Source: CBDFNN01 sp965250215
GTDB taxonomy: Bacteria; Bacteroidota; Rhodothermia; Rhodothermales; DATKEJ01
Assembly (NCBI GenBank): GCA_965250215.1
Contig: CBDFNN010000004.1
Span: 4,216,001 to 4,280,000 of the forward strand
Direction of reading: 5' to 3'
Length of the DNA stretch: 64,000 nucleotides
A model generated the notes under the pieces. That model was given only the letters and a program-made list of their open reading frames with translations, made no database searches and was not told the origin of the DNA. Positions 17,962 to 26,447 of this stretch are shown here, one piece after another. Made by a program: the position numbers and the translations under genes. Position 1 is the first letter of the stretch. Each line of letters begins with the position of its first letter.

Positions 17962-18393
17962 CTACTCAACCCAGGCCTTTCTTTCCGCATACCTCTCATA
18001 CCAAAGCAGAAAAACCGCAAGAATCAAGCTCATAAGGCTGGCTACCCAAATCTGTGCGCGTGGCACAACTTTAGAGCCACCCACACCCAGAAAGGGTACT
18101 AAGTGAACTAAGACACCCACGAATGACGCAAACAGAAAGTTGTAGGCCACAGGTTTTCTAAGGAGTAGGAGTAAACATCCGACGGTGCCAGCAAATACCG
18201 CCAGAGCGAAGGCTGCCGTGGCCCAATCAGGTCTACTCTCGATGAACGCGCGCATCCATTCGGGAGTATCCGCCAGACGATCTGTGTTCATTTGTGAGAG
18301 GAAGTTTATGACTCCTCCCACATTCCAAAGCAGTGATCCCCCTCCAATCAGCCAAAAACTCCAGTGTGGTTTTGTATCGGTCTTAAGCTGCAT
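17962..18393 (-). CDS. Small four-helix membrane protein of unknown function
   Basis: 143 residues with four hydrophobic segments (FWLIGGGSLLWNVGGVINFL, TAAFALAVFAGTVGCLLLLL, YNFLFASFVGVLVHLVPFL, WVASLMSLILAVFLLWYERYAERK). The arrangement resembles small uncharacterised membrane proteins annotated as sugar-transporter or DoxX-like, but no diagnostic motif is present. It converges on the VOC gene; the spacer contains two tandem-repeat arrays. No function is proposed. Confidence 0.65.
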   Translation of the reverse strand: MQLKTDTKPHWSFWLIGGGSLLWNVGGVINFLSQMNTDRLADTPEWMRAFIESRPDWATAAFALAVFAGTVGCLLLLLRKPVAYNFLFASFVGVLVHLVPFLGVGGSKVVPRAQIWVASLMSLILAVFLLWYERYAERKAWVE

Positions 18394-18803
18394 AACTGTG
18401 ACGCGGATTAGGTGAGGAAGCTGAAAACCTCATCGAAAATAAAATCTCCGGCTTCGCATTATGGATTGGGTGTAATCAAAGTAATAAGGTGGGGCCGGAT
18501 CTTCAATTATGAAATGATTGGGCCTTGGTTGAAATAGGATTCACCGTGTCAGATCTACCGCATCGAGAAATCGAATATCTCCTGCGCGTTGGTTCAACTA
18601 TCCTGGGGAATTCGCTTTTGGCATAGCAATTATCGTACTATAAAAGTGAGAATCTAACCCGTATTGATTCTCGCGACGCGTTTTCCTCTCGGCCTACAAT
18701 GATCAAACCAAAGGTCTGAGGAGCTTGTCGAATGCCCACCCATAACTAGCTTCCCTCACCAAGTCTAGTCTGTATGCCTTACTAGACCCACAATCGTGAC
18801 GTC
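18394..18803. other. Intergenic region, no gene seen
   Basis: About 410 bases between divergent genes. Stop codons interrupt all frames and I see no RNA gene or repeat. It should contain both promoters. Confidence 0.5.
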
Positions 18804-19625
18804 ATGAAATACAACGAAAGAAGTCTCTCTCGACTTTTAAGCCTCATTTTAGTAATGGCCTTTGTCTTCGTCGACTTAGGAATGATTCAAGCTCAAGATG
18901 AAGAGCCCCAGTATATCGTTTTTGATTACATGAAGTCCGCACCTGGTATGCAGGCCGACTACCTTGCCGCTGAAAAGGTCTGGAAAAAGATCCATCAAGA
19001 GCGGATCAAGCGAGGAGACATGGACTATTGGGGTATTTCCCGACTGGTCTCTCCATTTGGCACAGACACGGATTATGACTTCATGACAGTCAACATTTAC
19101 CGGGGTCTCGAGCAATTCGCCAATCACTTTGAGGGAGAGTTTCCCGATATCTCGACGCTCATCACGGCAGAGGAACAAGCTTTAGTAGACCGTACTGGAT
19201 CCTTGCGGGACTTGGTCAGAGAGGAGATTTATGTGAGTCGGATTGAGGCTTTTGTTCCTGACGTTGTCAATTCGGTAACCGTGGTCAATTACATGCAGCT
19301 ACAAGGAGACGCTACAACTGATCAGCATTGGGGAATGGAAAAGATGAACTGGCTCCCGGTACATCAAGCCAGAATGGACGACGGAAAAATGGGTGGATGG
19401 GTGGCAATGGATCTCATGATGCCAACAGATCACTTTATCGATTTCGAGTCTGTAACCGTGGATTTTTATGCGAGCTTCGCACAGATGCTGGAACCGTGGT
19501 TTGAGAAATATTTCGCCAAGGCACATCCCGATATGAACGTGGAGGCAATGATGAATATGCAGGCTACGGTCTGGGAGCGTGTTCGATCTCACATCCATGT
19601 AGAGGTCGATAATTCTGATAAGTGA
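18804..19625 (+). CDS. Secreted protein with two ABM-like repeats, unknown function
   Basis: 273 residues with a signal peptide (LLSLILVMAFVFVDLGMIQAQ). The mature part has two similar halves: YIVFDYMKSAPGMQADYLAAEKVWKKIHQERIKRGDMDYW...DYDFMTVNIYRGLEQF, and VVNYMQLQGDATTDQHWGMEKMNWLPVHQARMDDGKMGGW...FESVTVDFYASFAQM. Each half looks like a ferredoxin-like dimeric alpha-beta barrel unit, as in antibiotic-biosynthesis monooxygenase-type proteins, so one chain may mimic a dimer. No catalytic residues can be named. A good terminator follows at 19651. Confidence 0.65.
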   Translation: MKYNERSLSRLLSLILVMAFVFVDLGMIQAQDEEPQYIVFDYMKSAPGMQADYLAAEKVWKKIHQERIKRGDMDYWGISRLVSPFGTDTDYDFMTVNIYRGLEQFANHFEGEFPDISTLITAEEQALVDRTGSLRDLVREEIYVSRIEAFVPDVVNSVTVVNYMQLQGDATTDQHWGMEKMNWLPVHQARMDDGKMGGWVAMDLMMPTDHFIDFESVTVDFYASFAQMLEPWFEKYFAKAHPDMNVEAMMNMQATVWERVRSHIHVEVDNSDK

Positions 19626-19650
19626 GATCCTAATATTAGCTTGAGCAAAG

Positions 19651-19684
19651 GTCTCGATTCTCATGCGTTGAATCGGGACTTTTT
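19651..19684 (+). terminator. Rho-independent terminator
   Basis: Stem GTCTCGATTC (19651-19660) pairs with GAATCGGGAC (19670-19679), one G-T wobble, followed by TTTTT. It ends the transcript of 18804-19625. Confidence 0.85.
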
Positions 19685-19881
19685 CTATCTCCTTCTAGTT
19701 CGATCATTGCAAGCAGCATGAAATCTATTATCGGAGCTCGCGAATGAGTGGCGTGGCGAGATTAAGTAATGCGACTCCATCCCCAGTTAGCATCGAATCC
19801 ACCACAAATCTGTCGATTAGCTTTTCTTTTAATTTCATCAATTCGTAAGATTCGATCAGAACCCACTAAATCAAAATAATT

Positions 19882-20679
19882 ATGAATCCGTTTCAGACTC
19901 ACGGCATGATTTCTTGGCCCGAACTTGCCACCGACAATCCGGAGGCCGCAGCCAAGTTCTATTCCGCCGTCATGGCATGGAAAACAGAGGAAATGCCCAC
20001 ACCCAATGGACCCTACATCGTGTGTAAGATTGGGCAACCTGGAATGGCCGGCATAATGAAGAGTCCTCAGCCTCAAATGCCAAATGCATGGACCTATTAT
20101 GTGACGGTCAATGACATTGAGCAGACAGCAGCCATGATTCCAGGAATGGGCGGAGCCATCATCGTGCCGAAAATGGTCTTGCCAAAAGTTGGGTCTCTTA
20201 TTTGTTTTCAAGATCCCGGCGGTGCAGTCTTGTTGGCCATGCAATGGGATCCTCCCACTGAGGAAATGGGCGCTATGCCCGAGGTCAATTTTGGCGATGC
20301 CTTCACTCAGGAAGGAGCCTTTTCTTGGTTCGAGTGCCAGACGAATAATGCCGACGAGGCCCTAGCATTCTATAAAGAGTTGTTTGGCTGGGAGGTCGAA
20401 ACATCAGATATGGGCAATGGGCCCTATCATATTCTGAAAGTCGGAGACACTCAGTTTGGTGGAATTTGTGCGCCTATGTCGCCTGATACGCCACCACATT
20501 GGGGAGCCTATGTGACTACCATGGATCTAGAGTCGACCATCGGGAAGATCAAGGAAAATGGCGGCACCGTTCTGACCGACCCCATACCGATTCCAACCGT
20601 GGGTAGGATAGTGGTCTTCCAAGACCCGACGGGTGCATTTTTGACTACGATTCAATATGAGATTCCCGAATCCGCATAG
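19882..20679 (+). CDS. Two-domain VOC protein (CFP30B/glyoxalase-like)
   Basis: 265 residues made of two VOC domains, roughly 1-125 and 130-262. Each opens with a W-E/F-E strand (MISWPELATDNPEAAAKFYSAV; FSWFECQTNNADEALAFYKELFGWEVE) and closes with FQDPGGAVLLAMQW or FQDPTGAFLTTIQYE. This layout matches the mycobacterial CFP30B family. The two domains fold against each other and usually hold a small-molecule site. No signal peptide, so cytoplasmic. Isolated, with no operon partner. Confidence 0.8.
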   Translation: MNPFQTHGMISWPELATDNPEAAAKFYSAVMAWKTEEMPTPNGPYIVCKIGQPGMAGIMKSPQPQMPNAWTYYVTVNDIEQTAAMIPGMGGAIIVPKMVLPKVGSLICFQDPGGAVLLAMQWDPPTEEMGAMPEVNFGDAFTQEGAFSWFECQTNNADEALAFYKELFGWEVETSDMGNGPYHILKVGDTQFGGICAPMSPDTPPHWGAYVTTMDLESTIGKIKENGGTVLTDPIPIPTVGRIVVFQDPTGAFLTTIQYEIPESA

Positions 20680-21016
20680 CCTCTGATTTCTTATTAGGAT
20701 TCGACCACGATAAAACAAACAATTTCATATCAGTGCTGCTGAACGAGGTCGCCTAGCTGAAGCATGATCTGATTGAGCAGTTTTGACCGACCCGAATCCT
20801 ATCCAAGGTCGATTGCAATTGTACCATTAGAGATATAATCTTAGTCTAGTGGTAATTCGTCGGTCCAAATGCACGATGTTGGAAAAGATAGACAACTAGT
20901 AGAATTGCGATCACGGTCTTCTAGCAAAGTCTTTAAAGGAATAGGTCGGCATCAAAGGAATGACGAAACGGAGTCGCTAACGATTAAACTATAACATTCA
21001 TTTAGACAGGAAAGAT
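20680..21016. other. Intergenic region, no gene seen
   Basis: About 340 bases. No open frame of note, repeat or RNA gene was found. The ribosome-binding sequence AGGAAAG lies just before the start at 21017. Confidence 0.5.
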
Positions 21017-21325
21017 ATGAGCTTCATTAGAGTCCAATACACTGTAAAAGAATCTTACGTCGAAACCAACAAGGCCAATATCCAGCAGGTCATGGCGGAT
21101 CTCAAAGCACTCAACAACCCTGATATCAAGTACAGTGCTTTTCTTCTTGAGGACGGCAAGACATTTATGCACTTCGTGATGCGAGCGAACAAGGAGGCCC
21201 AGAAGGTAATGAGTGAGCTAGCTTCCTTCCAGGAGTTTCGGAAACAATTGAAAGAAAGTGAGCCGGAAATCCCACCAAAGGCAGAAGAGCTCAGTCTCGT
21301 TGGATCATCATGGGAGATCTTTTAA
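21017..21325 (+). CDS. ABM-like (dimeric alpha-beta barrel) small protein
   Basis: 102 residues with the beta-alpha-beta pattern of antibiotic-biosynthesis monooxygenase-like proteins: FIRVQYTVKESYVETNKANIQQVMADLKAL, YSAFLLEDGKTFMHFVMRANKEAQKVM, and SFQEFRKQLKESEPEIPPKAEELSLVGSSWEIF. No heme- or metal-binding residue is obvious. A good RBS (AGGAAAG) precedes the ATG. Cytoplasmic. It precedes the quinone-reductase-like gene by 241 bases, so co-transcription is uncertain. Confidence 0.7.
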   Translation: MSFIRVQYTVKESYVETNKANIQQVMADLKALNNPDIKYSAFLLEDGKTFMHFVMRANKEAQKVMSELASFQEFRKQLKESEPEIPPKAEELSLVGSSWEIF

Positions 21326-21566
21326 CCTGCGCCCTCAAGAAAAAGTGGCAACGATGATCGGCTTGGACGAAAATCAGGAGACAAGGATTTGATGGACTAG
21401 CACGCCAAGGTGGTGTTTTCGCGCATTTCACATTTAGTTTGCCTGATACAAAGCTCAATATTGATCCCTTTTTGTCTAGGCTGTCAGCCAAGCGAAATGA
21501 CAACGTAGACATGGCAAGAGAATTCTATTACCTTGAACTCTATGCACCAGCCAAAATAATCGACCT

Positions 21567-22586
21567 ATGAAAGCTGCCTATCTAGTCAAAAAAGGCCCTG
21601 CCAAAAGCGTCTTCGAAATAAGAGAAATCGATATTCCTAGCTTTACGAAAAGCCAAGTTCTCATAGAGGTCGAGGTCTTCGGACTCAACTTTGCGGATGT
21701 ATTGGCGCGACTTGGGTTATATCCGGACGCTCCCCCCCTACCTGCCGTATTGGGATACGATGTTGTTGGAAGAATCAAGGATATGGGAAGTGAAGTTCAA
21801 GACTTCAGTGTCGGGGATCGTGTCGTGGCCCTAACTCGTTTTGGAGGATACGCTGAATTCACAGCGACGGAATCAGCAGGCGTTGTGAAAATTCCTGAGG
21901 ACATGGACGCTGCGGAAGCCACGGCTTTGGCGACGCAATACGGGACCGCCTACTACATGATCGAAGACATAACACAAACGCGGGAAGGCGACCATGTTTT
22001 AATTCATGCAGCAGCTGGAGGGGTTGGAACCGCTCTGGTTCAGTGGGCCGTTCACAAGGGTTGCGTCGTGTACGGCACAGCCGGGTCTTCAGAAAAGCTG
22101 GAATATTTGAGATCGATGGGTGTGCAACATCCCATCAATTATCGGAAGGAAGACTTCTTCGAAGGTGTCAGATCTATCAGCGGAGAACGAGGCATGGATC
22201 TGATTTTCGACGCAGTCGGTGGCAAGTCTTTCAAGAAGGGAGTGAAGCTACTCGGAGCCGGTGGACGGATATTTGTATTCGGTGCATCTGCCATGACATC
22301 GGCCAAAAACATCTTTCAAAAGGCAGGCGTGGGATTGGGTTTTGGGATATTCCACCCGATCTCTTTCTTGGCATCCTCCAAGTCGATAATGGGCGTGAAC
22401 ATGCTGCGTATTGGAGATCATCGGCCAGAGACATTGCAAAGGGTTTTGAAGCAATGTGTGAGATACGCAGATGAGGGCGTATTCAAACCAAAAGTCGGCG
22501 GAAGATACCCGATTGCTGATTTGGCCGAGGCTCATACGGCCTTGGAAGGTCGGAAGACGATGGGAAAGCTTGCCATTCACTGGTAG
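21567..22586 (+). CDS. Zinc-independent MDR oxidoreductase (quinone oxidoreductase / VAT-1-like)
   Basis: 339 residues of the medium-chain dehydrogenase/reductase superfamily. The N-terminal GroES-like part has SQVLIEVEVFGLNFADVLARLGLYP and PAVLGYDVVGRI. The Rossmann part has HAAAGGVGTALVQWA as NAD(P)-binding motif and DLIFDAVGGKSFKKG. The zinc ligands of alcohol dehydrogenases are absent, which fits quinone reductases and the VAT-1-like branch. It probably reduces a quinone or enone with NADPH. Single gene. Confidence 0.85.
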   Translation: MKAAYLVKKGPAKSVFEIREIDIPSFTKSQVLIEVEVFGLNFADVLARLGLYPDAPPLPAVLGYDVVGRIKDMGSEVQDFSVGDRVVALTRFGGYAEFTATESAGVVKIPEDMDAAEATALATQYGTAYYMIEDITQTREGDHVLIHAAAGGVGTALVQWAVHKGCVVYGTAGSSEKLEYLRSMGVQHPINYRKEDFFEGVRSISGERGMDLIFDAVGGKSFKKGVKLLGAGGRIFVFGASAMTSAKNIFQKAGVGLGFGIFHPISFLASSKSIMGVNMLRIGDHRPETLQRVLKQCVRYADEGVFKPKVGGRYPIADLAEAHTALEGRKTMGKLAIHW

Positions 22587-23014
22587 AATACCGCGATCCT
22601 CTGGCAGAGGCCATCAGCGATTCTTAGGTGTTTAGTATTCGGCATCGACCGCATTCATTCGAGAGAGAATCGATGGAAAATGTTACAAATAGTCGGATTA
22701 TCTCACACTTGCCTTCTCCCCGGATTGACATGGAAAGGACTAATTTCCCTCTATTATTGACAAATTGATTCAAATAGTCGAACGTTAATGAACCGTTTTG
22801 TTCATTTTTGTCGCCTTAGTAGGTAAAGAGATCTCTTTGGCAATTATTATCCGACGATACTCACCACCATATTTGCTCCCATTCAAGGCCACACTAGTCC
22901 TCAAATTCTCGGGAATTCATTCGTTCTCTCCTCATTGGACGACCCCAAATCGAGATTCTGTTTATAGGAGTCAACCCGACTCATCACCCTTTCTTTCTCA
23001 AACCAAACAATATC
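22587..23014. other. Intergenic region, no gene seen
   Basis: About 430 bases, AT-rich. A short open frame at 22798-23028 has no protein-like character and overlaps the next start. Confidence 0.5.
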
Positions 23015-23695
23015 ATGAATACCAATAAAAACTCAAGAAGGAATTTCTTAGGTAATCTGGCGGTAGGTGCCGCTGCAACAAGTGGCATGGCAGCTCTTCC
23101 TAGCATTCTTCAGGCTGCAACTCCCATTAGTACCGAACGTGTTGCTGCCTCGGATGAATGGTTCGAGAAAGGAATGAAAGGTTCACATCGTATCGCATAT
23201 GACGGACCAGAACCCCATCAAGCCCTCCCCATCATTTGGACATGGGCCTATTACCAAACCAATAATGCGACCGGAACACCGGATGAGGATCAGACAGGAG
23301 TTTGCGTGTTGCGTCACAATGCGATTCCATTCGCAATGAAAAGCGAGTTGTGGGAAAAATACAAGTTCGGCGAATCATTTGATATCACAGATAATATTGC
23401 TCAGGCCCCGGCAACTCGAAATCCATACTACGAGCCAAAAGAAGGCGATTTCTTTCTTCCTCCTATTCAAGGCATAAAAGACCTGCAGGCTAGGGGTGCA
23501 ATGTTCTGTGTATGTGAGCTCGCCATTTCCGTCTACAGCTCCTTTACCGCACAAGCCATGGAGCTGGATCCAGAAGAGGTCAAAGCAGAATGGGTTGCCG
23601 GTGTACTTCCTGGTATTCAGATCGTCCCATCAGGGGTTTGGGCACTTGGAAGAGCTCAGGAGCACGGAGCTGGCTATATCTATGCGGGAGGTTGA
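23015..23695 (+). CDS. Tat-exported DsrE-like protein
   Basis: 226 residues. The N-terminus SRRNFLGNLAVGAAATSGMAAL is a twin-arginine signal. The C-terminal ~100 residues, LQARGAMFCVCELAISVYSS, then AEWVAGVLPGIQIVPSGVWALGRAQEHGAGYIYAG, match the DsrE-fold sulfur-relay proteins, in which a Cys-x-N/C-E turn and a VPSGV loop are typical; here the pair is CVC. Directly downstream lies a TsdA-like dihaem cytochrome, so a periplasmic role in sulfur-compound handling is inferred. A terminator separates the two genes. Confidence 0.65.
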   Translation: MNTNKNSRRNFLGNLAVGAAATSGMAALPSILQAATPISTERVAASDEWFEKGMKGSHRIAYDGPEPHQALPIIWTWAYYQTNNATGTPDEDQTGVCVLRHNAIPFAMKSELWEKYKFGESFDITDNIAQAPATRNPYYEPKEGDFFLPPIQGIKDLQARGAMFCVCELAISVYSSFTAQAMELDPEEVKAEWVAGVLPGIQIVPSGVWALGRAQEHGAGYIYAGG

Positions 23696-23786
23696 TACCT
23701 TCTAACTGAAGATCTCCTATTTCAACCGGAGCGACTCTTAGCGCTTCACTGCTAGCGCAATGGAGTGAGTCCAGCTCTGCGGAATG

Positions 23787-23823
23787 AGTCCAGTCGAACC
23801 ATTCGGACTTCGACTGGACTTTT
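23787..23823 (+). terminator. Rho-independent terminator between DsrE-like and TsdA-like genes
   Basis: A perfect 12-bp stem, AGTCCAGTCGAA (23787-23798) with TTCGACTGGACT (23809-23820), followed by TTTT. A partial, imperfect copy of its left arm lies at 23766-23773. Confidence 0.85.
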
Positions 23824-23883
23824 GCCAAATAGAGAAATTCCCCTAAATCGATCTTGAGATCCATCTCCTTCCGACCGAGATTC

Positions 23884-24897
23884 ATGAGTAAGATCATTAA
23901 ATATTTGGGCTTCCTTCTAGCGGGAACTGTACTCGGGTTTTCGTCTTTTTGGATGCTACACAAAATCCAGTCCGATCTCTTCCACGATGAGTCCGTGGCA
24001 GAATTGCCCTGGCGACTTAAGAACTTGCAAACTGAATTACCGGAAGGTGAAAAGGGAGAACTTGTTCGCTTGGGTTATGAGATCATTACAAACACCTCTG
24101 GCCATATTGGTCCATTGGCGAAAAACCCGGAGCGTCGATTTGCTGGCAATAATCTTGACTGTAGCAATTGTCACCTGGATGCGGGCCGGAAAATTGGTTC
24201 GGGTTCTTTTATCGGCGTCTCCAATCGCTTTCCCCAATTTCGAGGTCGTGAGAATAAAATGGGTAGCCTCGAGGAGCGCATCGTCGGATGCATGGAACGA
24301 AGTATGAATGGGCGCCCTCTTCCGATAGACAGTAATGAAATGATCGCTATGATTGCCTATATGGATTGGCTCGGCGAGGACGTACCACCTGATATCGACA
24401 AGCTCTACAAGGGCTACATGAAAATTGAGATTCCGGACTACAAGGCCGATCCCGAGAAAGGAAAGCTACTTTACGATGTAAAATGTCAGCTTTGTCATGG
24501 AAGCGAGGGCGAGGGAATCGCAAATCCGGGCGAGACATTTTCGGGCTACCTTTATCCCCCTATCGCAGGAGAGGATTCTTATAACGATGGTGCTGGAATG
24601 AACAGAGTGATTACCGCGGCGAATTTTATCAAAGGGAATATGCCTTTTGGAGCCACCAACGATGCACCACTTGTTAGCGACGAGGAGGCGTATCACTTGG
24701 GTATCTACATCAACACACTGGGCCGACCGAGTAAAGCGAATAAAGAGGTAGATTTCCCCGACAAGCTTTTGAAACCAGCTTCAACTCCCTATGGCCCTTG
24801 GGAAGATGAGTTCAGTGCAGATCAACATAAGTTTGGGCCTTTTGGGCCTATCTTCGATTTCTACCGAGATGAGCACGGAATTGCGAAGAGCAAGTGA
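23884..24897 (+). CDS. Dihaem cytochrome c, thiosulfate dehydrogenase (TsdA)-like
   Basis: 337 residues from the ATG at 23884, which gives an N-terminal membrane anchor (YLGFLLAGTVLGFSSFWML). Two haem-attachment sites are present: CSNCH (93-97) and CQLCH (201-205). The segment CMERSMNGRPLP (Cys136) matches the conserved CxxRSMNG element of TsdA, where the Cys is an axial ligand of haem 1. TsdA oxidises thiosulfate to tetrathionate, or runs the reverse, in the periplasm. The pairing with a DsrE-like Tat protein supports sulfur metabolism. Alternative: another class of SoxA/TsdA-like dihaem protein. Confidence 0.75.
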   Translation: MSKIIKYLGFLLAGTVLGFSSFWMLHKIQSDLFHDESVAELPWRLKNLQTELPEGEKGELVRLGYEIITNTSGHIGPLAKNPERRFAGNNLDCSNCHLDAGRKIGSGSFIGVSNRFPQFRGRENKMGSLEERIVGCMERSMNGRPLPIDSNEMIAMIAYMDWLGEDVPPDIDKLYKGYMKIEIPDYKADPEKGKLLYDVKCQLCHGSEGEGIANPGETFSGYLYPPIAGEDSYNDGAGMNRVITAANFIKGNMPFGATNDAPLVSDEEAYHLGIYINTLGRPSKANKEVDFPDKLLKPASTPYGPWEDEFSADQHKFGPFGPIFDFYRDEHGIAKSK

Positions 24898-24995
24898 TTT
24901 TCCGATAGTCCGATTGTATTGGACGCCTCTTTTGACCAATTTAATCGTGACTTTGCCATCTCCTAGGTCACGATAGTTAATTCAAATGTGAACAA

Positions 24996-26279
24996 ATGAA
25001 ACGGATATTATTATTAGCGTGCCTCTCGTTCACGACCCTTGTGAACGCTCAGACGCCATCAATCCAGAAGTCTCCCCTCCTCACAATCGATGCTCCAGAA
25101 AGTGTCGGTCTTTCTCCGTCAAGGCTAGCTAGAATTGATGCAATGGCAGAAAAAGCGATAGCCAACGGAGATATTCCTGGAGCCGTCGCTCTAGTAGCGC
25201 GACATGGAAAAATAGTGTACCACAAAGCCTTCGGCCTTGCTGACAATTCAGGCAATCGATCCCTTAAAAAGGATGACATCTTTAGAATCGCATCGCAGAC
25301 CAAAGCCATTACCGCGACTGCCGTCATGATGTTGTGGGAGGAGGGTCATTTCAGACTTGATGACCCTATTTCAAAGTTTATCCCGGAGTTTAAAGAGCCC
25401 CGAGTACTGGCCAATTTCACCGAGTCAGATACTAGCTACACCACCATTCCAGCCAGTAGCGAAATCACGATTAGACAGCTATTGACTCATTCCTCTGGTA
25501 TCGGTTATGGTATGATCGATGAAGAGAAAATGAGGCTCATTTACAAAAAAGCGAAGATCACTGATGCGTGGACTACTGAGTCTAAAACATTAGGCGACAA
25601 TATTAAGAAACTCGCCAAACTGCCTTTACACTTTCATCCTGGAGAACGATATAAATATTCTGAGGGATTGGATGTGCTTGGCTACATGATCGAGATCATT
25701 TCCGGATTGTCCTTCGATGATTTTCTACTCACTAGACTTTTCGGACCCATGGGAATGGATGATACCTACTTCTATCTCCCCGATTCGAAGGCCGGCCGGC
25801 TCGTTACTGTTCAAAGGCCAGAGGGTGGTTCTTGGGTCAAGTATACTGGGAGAGAAGGCTACTACGATGCGGATTTCCCAATAAAAGGTGCCAAAAGCTA
25901 CTTTGGTGGAGGCGGTGGACTATCGAGTACAGCCAAGGACTACGCGACTTTCCTTCAAATGTATATCAATGGAGGTGAATTGAATGGAATTCGATTCTTA
26001 AGCCGAAAGACCATCGAGGCAATTATGGGCTTTCAAGTCGAGATGAATGATGCTTCGCACTACGGCCTCGCTTTCGGTGTCCAAAATGAAAAGGCTGTTG
26101 CCATGGGTGGACAAGGCAGCGAGGGCACATTCGTTTGGGGCGGTTATTTCAACTCACAGTATTTCGCCGACCCCGAGGAGGGATTGATCGGGGTGTTGCT
26201 AAAGCAAACTCAGGGAAGTGGAGCAGACAAGACTGGTTGGCAGTTTCCTCAGTTGGTTTTCGCGGCCATTGATGATTAA
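24996..26279 (+). CDS. Secreted serine hydrolase, beta-lactamase/class C fold
   Basis: 427 residues with signal peptide (ILLLACLSFTTLVNAQ). The SxxK motif is S100-QTK103 in FRIASQTKAITATAVMML, followed by LLTHSSGIGYG and YKYSEGLDVLGYMIEIISG, the YxN-equivalent. The C-terminal GGQGSEGTFVWGGYF replaces the KTG box. These are hallmarks of the class C beta-lactamase/DD-peptidase/esterase superfamily. The absence of a KTG motif favours an esterase or D-amino-acid peptidase over a true beta-lactamase. Monocistronic. Confidence 0.8.
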   Translation: MKRILLLACLSFTTLVNAQTPSIQKSPLLTIDAPESVGLSPSRLARIDAMAEKAIANGDIPGAVALVARHGKIVYHKAFGLADNSGNRSLKKDDIFRIASQTKAITATAVMMLWEEGHFRLDDPISKFIPEFKEPRVLANFTESDTSYTTIPASSEITIRQLLTHSSGIGYGMIDEEKMRLIYKKAKITDAWTTESKTLGDNIKKLAKLPLHFHPGERYKYSEGLDVLGYMIEIISGLSFDDFLLTRLFGPMGMDDTYFYLPDSKAGRLVTVQRPEGGSWVKYTGREGYYDADFPIKGAKSYFGGGGGLSSTAKDYATFLQMYINGGELNGIRFLSRKTIEAIMGFQVEMNDASHYGLAFGVQNEKAVAMGGQGSEGTFVWGGYFNSQYFADPEEGLIGVLLKQTQGSGADKTGWQFPQLVFAAIDD

Positions 26280-26447
26280 GTGTTTTAGAAAGTCTCACAA
26301 GTCTTGAAACGAGAAGATTACCAGTCGAAAGAGCCACGCCTTTCGACATCTTGCTGGTCGGAGCAAGGCTTGTCTATTCTATGTTTACGATCGATAATTT
26401 ACTAGCTTTAGGTCACCCTTGATCGTCAACCTTAGATCACCAGAAAC

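Noticed and set aside
22798..23028. Plus-strand frame of 76 codons upstream of the DsrE-like gene
   Set aside because: No RBS or protein-like pattern, and it overlaps the start of the real gene.
24996..26279. Antibiotic-resistance beta-lactamase
   Set aside because: The KTG box is missing and the family includes many esterases and peptidases; resistance is not supported.
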